A DNA stretch of 64,000 bases from Tubulanus polymorphus. Taxonomy: Eukaryota > Nemertea > Palaeonemertea > Tubulaniformes > Tubulanidae. The stretch spans positions 4,390,485 to 4,454,484 of the forward strand of contig NC_134027.1 in the NCBI RefSeq assembly GCF_964204645.1. The letters run 5' to 3'. Made by a program: the position numbers and the translations under genes. Below, piece by piece: positions 1-22,738 of the stretch; position 1 is the first letter of the stretch, and each line of letters begins with the position of its first letter. Below the pieces are notes generated by a model. The model worked only from the letters and a program-made list of their open reading frames with translations. It was not told the DNA's origin and ran no database searches.

Positions 1-1378
1 TGGTTTTTGATCCCAGTTATAAATGGTACTTGATCTCACAATGGAAAGATAAAAACAAACATAGACTCAGAGTCCATGATACAAATCATCGGAAAATGGA
101 TCAGACTTTCTGAATGTGGCCTCTTCATATCTTACCATCTTTAGACATAGGGAAATTCGTGTAGTCGTGGAAGTATGTATATCTTATTCATGGAAAAACT
201 CGAGCAAACTTCCTACGAATATAATATCATGAACGATCTGATAAACAAGTCTCTGTAATTTCATAAGAGTAAAACTAGAAATGTGATAACTGTATTTGTA
301 GGGTTGCTTTGCGTGTTGTGTTTATCAGCTGTGCAGCTGTACAGAGTCCCACTAACAGGTGCACATACGTCTACATATATTGGCTTTTGTCACCTAAAAG
401 ATCTGTCCCATTCCCAAAGCGTCATTTGGGCCTAGCGTCGCTTAAGCATACTTGTGCTTTGTGATGTATTCATTGTTTTGTAACAGCTGATCACCGCGTT
501 CAAACAAACTTGGTTCGGCCCGCATGTTGCTCGATCGAAGGGTGTGTTTTGACTTTGTTCTATGCGTCAGCAGTCCGTGAAAACAAACCCACTAGGTTTG
601 GCCATCACCTCCAGTGTGGTCTATCCTTATGTCTATCTGCACCCATTACTGTTCACAGTTTACCAGAACGTCTATTCTGATACCAAAAGGTACTGTATTT
701 AGTGCCAGAAATACTGGGGGAATTTGGAGTGAAGATTTTTCCTTGAATATTGCGTCCATGTATGTGTCCCATGAATCATGAGACATGTCATCATCTGATC
801 TCATGATTAGTGCGAAGAGGCAGCGCAATATCCTACCCCTGGATTTAAGGATTACCCGCAAAACGACTCGCAGATTCTGACACGCATTAAGATCTACATA
901 TCCAGTGTCACTCGAGGTCGTCAGGTGTGGTGTAAAAAGCACATATTCATATACATATACATATAAATATACATATATGCCGATATCCGATATGCCGTCA
1001 TTGGCAATGAACGATGTACGTATAGCCTAACTGGAATAACATATTATTACATGGTCTTTATGTTTAATCCTACGTGATGTAATGAATCTTCAAACAAACT
1101 ACTCGATTTTATTACATTTATAATAAAGCAACGACTGACAGTCCGATCATCGCGCGATTAATCTGCTGATTAATAATCGAGAAATATCGCAGTACCCGGA
1201 GAGAACATAGAAACGAACGCCTTGGCGCAGATCTATTAATCAAAACGATTTGGAACATGGCAAAGGGACGAGTTTTCGATGGATGAAAATGAGGCGAATT
1301 TTCTTTGATGATCTTCCCCGTTTCGACATAATATTGAGAGTTTAAAGAACAGAAGAAAATTCCGGAATTACCGAACCT

Positions 1379-1518
1379 GGGGCCAGTTGCACAGTCATGG
1401 CTTAAGTCCAAAAGTGGTCTTAAATCATAAGACCGGTCTTTAATTGTTAGATTTGCTATAGAAATAAGTTGGTCTTAGACTAGTCTTAAGTCTAAGCCAT
1501 GACTATGCAACCAGCCCC
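1379..1518. mobile_element. Foldback / MITE-like element with about 30-bp terminal inverted repeats
   Basis: The left end reads GGGGCCAGTTGCACAGTCAT and continues gGCTTAAG. The right end is its near-perfect reverse complement, ending in atgactatgcaaccagcccc. The roughly 80-bp middle is also rich in partly palindromic TCTTAA/TTAAGA motifs. The element is about 140 bp, AT-rich inside, with no coding capacity. This layout is that of a non-autonomous foldback or MITE DNA element. No convincing target-site duplication is visible; a CTG flanks both ends at most. The superfamily is not assigned. Confidence 0.6.
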
Positions 1519-1774
1519 TGAATATACGCTGGCCGACTAGAGTTGCTCTGCTGTTATAAACCGCCGAGATGATTTAGCACGCGATCAAATTTGACCCGTG
1601 CTTAATTTCCACTTGAACTATCAAAACTAATATAATAACATCGTAAACCGCGCACAGCTACTGCAAGCACAATGATGTTGTGGCAAGCGGGGTGAGTGAC
1701 TCCCGGACTCCCGGAATTTGGCACCGGCCTGGTCAGGAGTTTTTGGTCGGGCAAAATTTGGCCCGTGTCAAACC

Positions 1775-1802
1775 TTGGAGTTAATCAGTCTGATTACTCC
1801 AA
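1775..1802. repeat. Short hairpin TTGGAGTTAATCA / TGATTACTCCAA
   Basis: A 13-nt left arm and a 12-nt right arm pair apart from one extra base, with a loop of about 3 nt. The left arm, with its preceding ACC, recurs almost exactly at 63728-63742 (ACCTTGGAGTAATCA), where it also forms an inverted repeat. The two places probably hold relics of one small palindromic repeat family. Confidence 0.4.
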
Positions 1803-2354
1803 AGTCAAATAGAGACGGACCCATGTGGTACCAGAGTGGATACGCTTTGTGTGATGGCAGCTATTAGTACAAGATAAAATCATCCCGCTCCACCCACCGC
1901 CCACCCCCAAGAAATTATTTTTTCACCCGATCGAGTAAATTTCGATTGAATGAAATATTACATTTTACATCATGCCCATTGATATTCAGCACCCAAAACC
2001 GGGCGAAAGATAAGGCTAATAAAATCTGATTTGACTTTCATCTACATGCTTCGGAATAATTTCCAAAAGCTGCACATTCACGGCACGTAATTCTACGGCT
2101 AAAAATCGTTGATGATTTGGGCAAAAATGATAAGCACGGATGGATACGAACCAGCATATCCACTTTTATTCATCCTAGCACAACCCAGTAAACAAGATAG
2201 CGTTTTATTGACGACCAAACTGTCATATCGAAGTAGAAATAAGGTTGTTTAAGTAATGATGAGACAACGAACAAGATATCAAATTTTTGTTTTAAGGTTG
2301 AATGTGATCTTTTTCTCAAACAAGAGTGTTGTGAATCGTAGATCCGATTGGAGT

Positions 2355-2600
2355 GTGCAGGGGGTGCGCACCCTCCCTAAAAATGTCAACTTACCTTGAT
2401 ATTTTCCGGGAGAAGAAAAATATCAAACTGATAACTAAAAAAGTTTAAATTCATAAGAACTGTAATTCTATGAATGTTGATAATGTTTTCCGTGGAGCTT
2501 TCTTTCGTGGTGCCATTTTGATTGTGTTATGATATATAAGCCTTATGCCCTATTTTGGGGGTGCACCCCTCCCTGAATCAAACCCTAGACCCACCCCTTT
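2355..2600. repeat. Possible degenerate dispersed repeat bounded by GGGGGTGC motifs
   Basis: A G-rich then C-rich palindromic motif (GGGGGTGCGCACCC) at about 2359-2372 is followed about 195 bp later by GGGGGTGCACCCCTCCCT in the same orientation, then a C-rich stretch around 2580-2600. A pair of such motifs around an AT-rich core looks like an old repeat rather than unique sequence. No coding potential was seen, and the assignment is weak. Confidence 0.25.
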
Positions 2601-3344
2601 TTCCACATTGATTCCACAGTTACCTCAACAATATTGATTCCACGTTGACTCATCAATACTGATAACAGCGTTATATTTTTTAGATTTTGAAACGAGATAT
2701 ATCTTATTCAAAATGTAAGGCAAGAAATGTAGTCGCCTATAATTGAATTTGTGAATGAAACTTAATTGAAACAGGTTTGTCACATGTGAGATGTATATAT
2801 GTAATATGTATTGTCAACCGAGCGATAGTTCGATTTATTCAACGGGATTTAAATCCACACCTGCTGCACGAGTCCTAAATCCGCATGTATAATTTGTCTC
2901 CTCCCATAGTTGAGTAATAATCGCAGCTGTGCAGAACTTCACTCACTTTCATATATTCCAGTACAATTGATTATTAAAACTCGAGCAACACGAAAGCGTC
3001 GTCCGAGAAGCATCTATTGTGATACCCGGTATCGTAAATATTTAACAAACACGTGCATACGAGAGAAAGACCGATAATCAAATCGGAACTAGATTTTCAT
3101 TTACTTATTGATCGATTGATCATAGAAAAAGCAAAAATAAATCAAATCCCGACGAGAAACTGCTTTATCGACTATCCATAGAAATGAACACATTACCACG
3201 CGGAACAGTCGATGGAGAGAAACATGAAAACCTACTAAGCATTCCGTGTAACGACTAATAAACAAGAAACAACGAAAGAATTAAACGACTTCGGAGCACA
3301 CCACACAATTCATTAAACAAACAACTATCACTTTGATCCAATAA

Positions 3345-3350
3345 TTTATT
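3345..3350 (-). terminator. COG7: Poly(A) signal AATAAA of COG7
   Basis: TTTATT on the plus strand is AATAAA on the coding strand, 72 nt after the COG7 stop codon. This implies a very short 3' UTR. Position and motif are typical; use is inferred. Confidence 0.5.
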
Positions 3351-3421
3351 TTCGCCAGGGTAATTTACAAATAACTCGATTCTTTAAATTCATAAGATAA
3401 AGTACGAGTGCGTATTCAATT

Positions 3422-6400
3422 TTATTCAATTCGTAAATGTCTCATGGACGCGATGGCGCTAGTCAGTCTCAACGGCATTTTTTCGGCTTCTTCCGAATAT
3501 TCCTCACCGGGAACCTTCAATAATGTGGCGACGTTTTTCATCATTTCTGATGGATGAAGATCCAAGTCTTCCAGCACATTACATAGATAATCTGTGACGA
3601 TATGAATAATTGAAAAGAACATATCAGTGCGTATATACGGGGACTTACGGACGGTATGTACGTGTATTATTAAGTACATGAATATCGAAAATTAACAATA
3701 CAGACACTAAACAGCTGGTTGATACTATCAGAAATGGATAAGGGCTGTGTGAAGATTTTTTGATAAGCAAAAGCATATTCTAAAATGATTTTATCGCTTT
3801 TATGATGATATGAATGACTCTTACCAATATCAGTAATCAGTTGTTTTGTAGCGTGCGCCGAAAGATCGTGTATTTTCAGAATTTCTTCGCAGTACGTATG
3901 CATTGTACCTCGGGCGATCGATTCTAGCCATAGATCAGCAATATGATCCGGTAGTTCAGCTGTAAAAAAAAAATACAAAATTCAAAATACACTCAGAAAC
4001 ACTATACATGATAACAACATGTCATTCAATTTTGCTCTACTTCAAATAATTAATTATCGTCAGTGTACATACCACTCTCATCGGTGAAAGGTAATCTTCC
4101 ATGTTTTAGGGCAACTATAATGGCAGGGTTGTGTTCCATCGTAAATGGCTCTAACTGTTGCGGTAATGTCAATAGATACTGACCAATCTGTCAAAACATG
4201 AAAGGGAGTGGAATATTAGAACATATGAATTCTTCGAATATTGACAATAAAGAAAATGAAGTAAACAGCATGAATACAGCTTCAATGCCTACTGACCTTT
4301 GTAATATATTCCTGGGGAGACAAACTGAAAGTTGGTAAGTCTGACAGTAAAGCACTGGTACCAGTTTGAGACGTCCAGTTCTATAAGTAATTCAATTACC
4401 GTAAGAATAGCCATGTTTTTCATCAATTAAAATTTGCTTTTCAGTGAAAAGTCGTTTCAGTGTAGTTACCTCCATATTCGAGACGTTTGATAAATGTTTC
4501 TTCAATTGGGCAAAAACAATATCAAAAGCGAATTTGTGCACCTCTTGACTCAGTTTACACATGTCTTTTTTCACGGTAGGCAAAACGGATGGAGTGTCTC
4601 CTAAAACAAACGTTTTCAAATATAAATAACAACATTCTTGAAAGACTTCAGGAACAAGAAAATATAAATCAAAACGTATTAATTGCAAAATAGAAATAAA
4701 TCTAAAGCCACACAAATTGAACTATATTTTGGATATTGATTGAAAAAGATGTCTGGATTCGTAGCTTTTACAAAATGTATGCTTTGACAAACCTTCTTCT
4801 AATTTCGTCAGCAGGTGATCAACAGCTGCCTGATCGTCTTTACTTTCTAACAAGAGACACTTATAATCATGGAATGGATTGATTTTCGATCTGAAATTAC
4901 AGATTTTGGCAGCACTTTAGTGAATGGAGTTCGTGCATAAATCGAACAAGCTGTGTACTTAGGAGCTAAACACAGCCGAGTACTTCAAGTATTTTAGAGA
5001 ACTGGAAACCCTGTATGGATCGGTTTATTTTCAGTTTTACAGCGCTCGTTTTTGCTCACCTTTGCGTAGGTTTATGAGAGGGAGATGATGTGGGCTGATA
5101 ATGTTTACCGATGCTATTCATTATGTCGCTGATGACAGTCTGATCAAACTCTTCAATACGCAGAAGCAAATCACCTGTCATGAAATCAAACAAAACTCGT
5201 CCATCAGTTGATATTCTAATTCTAGCTTTAAATAATCTTTTTTTTTCATACATAGACAGAACAGGTTGGCTGTGTCTGCTCGAAATAACCCATTATAATA
5301 AATGCAGCTTTTAAAGCTTAATCCAGCAACAAAGTACCAGATGATGAACATAGCTGATGAATTAAAAACTCTATCGAAATTATAATTCCCTAATGGATCA
5401 TTCAAATAGCTTTCAGATATCCTACATAAACCGGAATTTAAAAATCTAGATCCATCACCAGATACAGGTGTAAATGACACATCTAAACTCACCACATGTT
5501 TGAATCAAACGCAGGGAATGTTGAAACAACGACCAATCTTCCTCCTCGCTAGCGCTGTCTAATTTACATTTCTCACGCAGATTCACCAGCACTCTGCGAA
5601 ATTCTTTCAAGTATTTTTTGAAATATGACTGCAAAGATAAGATCATCGCAATGAGCAGAAACTAGATTTACACGAATGATGATTGTGCGTATTCGATACT
5701 CACTTCAAGTGCCTGCAGACAATCGGGATATCCACAACCATTTGTAAATTCAACACAACGAGAACTGGCCTGAAATAAACCCGTAATTAGATAAAAATTG
5801 GGCGAATGAAAAATATGAAATACATCAGATGAATTGCCGCGCAACGTACAGTAGAGGCCACAGAGAAAACCTTGCTAACAGACTCTCCAAGCAGTCGAAC
5901 ATTGTCAATGATTTCACTAGTGTCCTGAAAATACATACCAGATATTCTATATTGATGATATGAGGTTAAACATTGGTGTTAAAGAGAATTACAAATGATT
6001 ATTCACCAGTCTAATATTGTCCAGTTCTTCGCTGAGAAACTTGTCTTCAAAAGCACCATATTTATTAACGTAACGCTGATAAGGACTGAAGATTGTAATG
6101 ACTAGCTTTTCGATGTATAATTCTTGTAAACTTCCTAATAAACGAATAGACAGTTCATGTGATAAGGCATTGATGAAATCAACACAATATAGGCCTATAT
6201 ACGTTCTAAAATGAAATTTTTAATAAAGTTGTATCAATGCATTCCTTTACCATTTGTGTACGACTCCAAAGCCACTTCCATACTCTTCGCAAAGCGATCA
6301 GTTATCTAAACATAAAATACTTTCACGTCAAGATACAGATATGTCTTCGTATGCCGGCGCACTAGTAGATTTATCTACAATATTACCTGTTTGAGATCAA

Positions 6401-8176
6401 TTAAAACTGTTAAACTGTCTGGTTTCTCTTGAAGAAGAGATACTATACAGTGTTGAGGAGATGGGTCCATACTTGTTAAGGTTTCTCTCAATAAATCGCA
6501 CACAATTTCAACTGGTTGTCTGAATACCTGCGAGCACCACTTTATCTAAAATACATCCACAAAAAATATGTCATATTCTACTAAAGGACTATCAATAACA
6601 AGCCCACCGAGGTCTTACCTGATTGTGCCAAGAAGACAGTAACAAATCATAAAATTCTGGCAACCATTCAGTGATTGCATCATCGCTATTCGTTTCAATA
6701 ATTGACTTCCACGACTGCAGCAATTGATTCTAGAATATCCAAAATCAGCAAAAAAAGATTAATGAGAAGTAGCCAGATATTTCCAGGGCGACAATGCAAC
6801 TATGACAGAACAAACCTTATGACACTTATGATAGTATTTATAAAGCTGTGGTAAACGGTTGATATCTGTGAAAGTTTTCACATAAACTTGTGCTGCCTCT
6901 GAAGTAATACAAATATTGTTTGTACAGCATAGATTTGGGGAGCTCAGAAATGAAGACAGTGATTACTAACCGAGTGAATGAGCATTAAACGCAGCAACAA
7001 TCTGTGTACTGAGCATTGCTTCTAAACGATTTTTAAGATCTTCAAGATGCTGCACACGTTCTGTGTAATCCGGAACATCTACCAACATTTGCTGCAATAA
7101 GAAATACCTTATTACATGACAATATATGAAAAATATGAAGAAAGTCATAAATTATTATCCATAATTTTCATATCCAAGAAATATCATTTCTAGTTTACTT
7201 ACTAGACTTTGCTGCATTCCAACAAGTTTGGCAGATATCTGAATAAATTCATAAGAGAAAATGAAACATTTATCTGCACATTTTTTCATGAGGTAATCAA
7301 TTCTTTTTACTTACAGATTTGATGTCTTGCGACTCGAAAACTTCTTCAACATCAGCAGAAAGAGTGGTCCAATTATCAGCTTCCTACAAAATGAATGAAT
7401 GAATTAGGACATACGAATCATGCTAAATTCATGTATGATGACACTAGGCTAAGAATCCTCGGCACAAACCTGAAGTGCATCAGAAGCTGCTTTCATTTTG
7501 GTTTTGATATTATCCAGCCTGAGTAAAGTTTGCATTGAGTACGCTGTATCAATCTCAACCTAGAATGATAAGAAAATTTGTTTGAATTTTTTGTAAACCA
7601 GTAGTTGATTTTTAGACACAGATGACAGCTAACTAATAAATCATGCAAACCTTTTCAATATCTTCTTTGACCATTCTCATTTGATCTTGTAGTAAAGCCG
7701 ATTCCTGTCGAACTGCTTCGACATCTCTCATCACTCGTGGTAGATTCTGAATGGCTTGTTGACTGGCATCTTCTATCATGTTGTTCACCTCCTAGAGAAT
7801 ACCACAAAAACACTATTACCCATACACTAGAAACACATTATGAAACCAAATGAATTCAGTGAAGAAAATACCTGAATGAACATTTGAAGTTTCATAACCA
7901 GAGTAGTTGCATATTGCTGAAAAAAAGAAATCATCCCAAATTATTGAATAGCATATTCAATTCGATAACAATAATACACAGATTAGTGTCACAATCTCAC
8001 ATCTTTACTCGTGTTTCCTGGTGCATTTTTAAATGCATTATTAACCCAGTCTTTGACATCAAAGTTTTCATCTTGAAATTTTGAATAATCCTGTAAATTA
8101 TGAAAACAACTGAATCATCACACTGGTTTTCGAGGTTTCAAGGACATTAATCAAGATCATTTGAAATGTTTACCAT
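3422..8176 (-). CDS. COG7: Conserved oligomeric Golgi complex subunit 7
   Basis: COG7 is a lobe-B subunit of the COG tether, which captures intra-Golgi retrograde vesicles and keeps glycosylation enzymes in place. I join 23 exons, listed 5' to 3': 8174-8176, 8001-8090, 7872-7916, 7651-7791, 7470-7559, 7315-7383, 7203-7238, 6971-7091, 6816-6898, 6619-6729, 6387-6545, 6251-6305, 6007-6134, 5850-5924, 5704-5769, 5493-5628, 5060-5174, 4793-4890, 4470-4600, 4297-4380, 4073-4187, 3825-3959, 3422-3591. All introns are GT..AG and the frame stays open, giving 751 aa (human about 770). Diagnostic segments are DYSKF at the N-terminus, [19 protein letters not shown] near residue 165, KCKLD followed by EEDW, and [10 protein letters not shown] at the C-terminus. 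The first coding exon holds only the ATG; exon 2 has no in-frame Met, so this start is needed to give M-DYSKF (human M-DFSKF). Introns are mostly under 400 bp. Confidence 0.95.
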
Positions 8177-8457
8177 CACAATATTAAATATTTGCTTCTG
8201 GTTGAGGCTTATTATTCATCAGTGGGTGAAATTTTGACATAAATCGGAATATATATTTCATTGACGTGGATTTTTGACAGATCTGGCTCAACGACCTTGC
8301 GAAAATAAAGAAATCGGACTGGAGAACGGACCTGAACGTGAATTCGATCCGCTCAGAGTCCCATCCAGCCGATTAAAACCGAATCCGTGTTTTACGCTTG
8401 ATTACTGGGGACTTTTACTAGATGGCGCCCTATTACGGTCGATGACAACCTGCCATC
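8177..8457. promoter_or_regulatory. Bidirectional promoter between COG7 and QARS
   Basis: Only 281 bp separate the two divergent start codons, so both promoters and both 5' UTRs must lie here or overlap the first introns. No clear TATA box is placed for either gene. Visible candidate sites are a CRE/ATF-like TGACGTGG at 8262-8269 and a YY1-like AGATGGCGCC around 8420-8429. Both are consensus matches by eye; function is inferred. Confidence 0.6.

Positions 8458-8465
<8 letters not shown>
8422..8465 (+). promoter_or_regulatory. Two short upstream ORFs in the QARS leader
   Basis: An ATG at 8422 opens a 7-residue ORF ending in TGA at 8443-8445. A second ATG at 8442 opens another 7-residue ORF that ends in TGA at 8463-8465, overlapping the QARS start ATGTCTGA. 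They matter only if transcription starts upstream of 8422, which the sequence cannot show. The first ATG is also part of the YY1-like motif and may itself lie at the transcription start. Confidence 0.3.
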
Positions 8466-20525
<12,060 letters not shown>

Positions 20526-20700
20526 TGAAGGTGTAGGCAGATAAATTGAATTCTCGACTACTGACCTACACACCGTAATGTGTGCTTCAAGACAATTTGA
20601 TTTCACCCGCGAGTGGTTTAAGAATGGCAATAAACAATTATTGTTTTAACCGTGCTCTCAATCAACTGTTCTTAAACTACTTGTAAAAGAGTGGGATCTG

Positions 20701-20706
20701 AATAAA
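20701..20706 (+). terminator. QARS1: Candidate poly(A) signal of QARS
   Basis: AATAAA 176 nt after the QARS stop codon, followed by T/G-rich sequence (ttacatttgtgtatttc). An earlier AATAAA lies near 20629. Which one is used cannot be told from sequence. Confidence 0.45.
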
Positions 20707-21140
20707 AAGTATTTATACAATCTAGTTACATTTGTGTATTTCTCAACATTGATGCAATAGGATATGACACAAGGTACCCTTAATCTAAGCCTGAATTAAG
20801 AAAAACTTCATGGATTGTAAATACCGAACAATACAAACTAAATAGAAGACAAGTGTCAGACCCACGATGAAACAACAGAAAAGTTTAGAAAACATCAACT
20901 GATTGAAAATACATTTAGAACTCTTATCAAGAGAATTTATTATAGAGCTCTTAATCAATCTTAATTTATTGATGATTCCATTACTTTTCAGTTGTTTTAT
21001 TGCGGGTTTGACACTAGTTTATTAAATGCGATACTTGCGAATTTCCACCTCTTCATAGATAGGAGACATTTCTAGTTTACATAGATATGTTTATTATAAA
21101 ACTCGAACAAATGAACATCATAGATCTAATATATCTACAG

Positions 21141-22013
21141 TCATGATTCAGCTTTTCTGGAAAAGTTTCTGATTACATTTACAAGTTCATTAGTCAAATC
21201 ATAGTTTATATCATTCCATAAGAATTTAGTCGGCGGTTCGTGTTCTTTATCATCTTCAAATGTGAAGAGTTTACTAAATTCTATCGCTAGACTCGATCTT
21301 ACAAGCCCCACTCCACCCAGTTTATCCGGACCGGGATGGTATATTCGACCGGATTCTGGTAGCATGCATATCTTTTGAGGTTCAAATGGGACTGTCAACA
21401 ATTCACCGGCATATCCGTATGAGAATAGATCATTAGCTCTGTCCTGCTGATCGGGGATAACATGAGTAAATACTATCGGTAGATCATCACATCTTATGTA
21501 GTTCTTCTCCCTGCCACAAGGAGAGAGGTACGGAAAATCCTTGTAACGGTCGGTATCGTTGAATTTCAGACGATGGAAGAAGAACTCTAGGAATTTCTTC
21601 TCTGAAATATATGAACAAATTATAGGTCAGCACACGAGCAGGAAAATGGATTAAGTCAGTCCTTACCCTTAAAGCAAGATGTGAAATTCTTCATTCGAGC
21701 ATCATCAAGGAAAAGCTAAGAGAGAAAAAGGATGTGTTTCATTATTTTTCCTAAATTACTAAACAATTACTAAACAAACTCTGCTAAACATTACAATAAA
21801 CAAAATAGAACGAATGACAGTTCACTTTTTAATATCTATTTCTAAAATTTTTACCTGGCCATGGTGATCAATGTAGTAGAAATATTCACGAATATTTGGT
21901 TTTGGAGATTGACCCTGAACGTAATGAACGCATCTCACATACTGAAAACACTTGTCTTTGACTCTACGAACTAAAATAGGTAAATGATATTTGACAGAAG
22001 ACATCGATGACAT
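21141..22013 (-). CDS. C8orf82: UPF0598 family protein, C8orf82 orthologue (probably mitochondrial)
   Basis: I join three exons, 21855-22013, 21667-21715 and 21141-21601, giving 222 aa (human C8orf82 about 216). The family has no established biochemical function that I know of. Diagnostic motifs are YVQGQSPKPNIREYFYYID across the end of exon 1, LFLDDARMKNFTSCFK (exon 2), and in exon 3 FLEFFFHRL, SPCGREKNYIRCDD, GRIYHPGP and GGVGLVRSSLAIEFS. The N-terminus before the conserved block is short, basic and hydrophobic (LPILVRRVKDK), which fits a mitochondrial presequence; this is an inference. Two in-frame ATGs (22013 and 22004) precede the conserved part, and I use the first. It is tail to tail with QARS (615 bp) and head to head with KATNB1. 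Candidate poly(A) signals (TTTATT on plus) lie at 20996-21001 and 20965-20970. Confidence 0.93.
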
Positions 22014-22738
22014 AACTATCTTTACTTGATTGCTTTACTTCCGTGTTTACAGGCGGAAGTACTAGTGCGCGGGCACCAGTCTTATTTCGTTTGTATCCTG
22101 AGTGCTGATTGGCTATTTGAAAATTCCTAGCTTTTCAGTGAAATGTAGATTTTTTACCATTTGAGGGTCAGAAATAGATTTTGTTTGCCTGTATTAATTT
22201 ATATTATTTACCTAAAATTGTTGGGGTTGATTATTTATCATTGAAATTACCTTATATGAACAATAATCGGTTTTAATTGAATTGAAGGGTTAATCGTTCA
22301 ACCAATCAGAGAACGCTTTACAAAAGACCAAGCCACCGGGTTTGAGGAAGTGAATTGCACGAATTCTCGAATATTTCAACATTTTAAAAGCTTTTCCAGT
22401 GAATGTTAGCCTAAATTCTCGGTAACAAGAGTGTCAAAATTAGATTCGAAGTGTCGTCATACAATATGAAACGAATGACATAAGATTTGTTGCCTGGGCC
22501 AGCCTACAAAATGCATGAAACGACAAATACTTGAGGAGTTTTAATCATTCTCAAAAATCGATCAAATACCGAATTCGGGGATTTAACAACTGTGATAATA
22601 ACCCTCCTCGTTATTTTGTTGTTGACAATCAGATCCAATCCGATAAGTAACCGTTTATTTGTTTAATGTGATATAAGTTTTTGAACGACTCTCCCCTGCG
22701 TGCTTGTGAAGCCAGGTTATTGGATTGGAATCTAAATC
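22014..22738. promoter_or_regulatory. Intergenic promoter region, C8orf82 / KATNB1 head to head
   Basis: 725 bp between two divergent start codons. It must contain both promoters. It is AT-rich with no clear TATA box and no coding exon. Specific binding sites are not assigned. Confidence 0.5.

Larger units (their letters stand above)
1..3344. other. Intergenic region left of COG7, no gene recognised
   Basis: About 3.3 kb of AT-rich DNA in which I recognise no protein or RNA gene. It holds an AT-rich microsatellite near 938-986 (alternating cat/ata units), a foldback element (1379-1518), a short hairpin (1775-1802) and two G/C-rich repeat-like motifs near 2359 and 2560, annotated separately where useful. 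The longest open frame (646-942, minus, 98 codons) shows no family I recognise. Confidence 0.6.

Noticed and set aside
646-942. 98-codon minus-strand frame
   Set aside because: Soluble-protein-like composition, but no family recognised, no clear splice partners and no neighbouring exon; chance or a transposon relic is equally likely.
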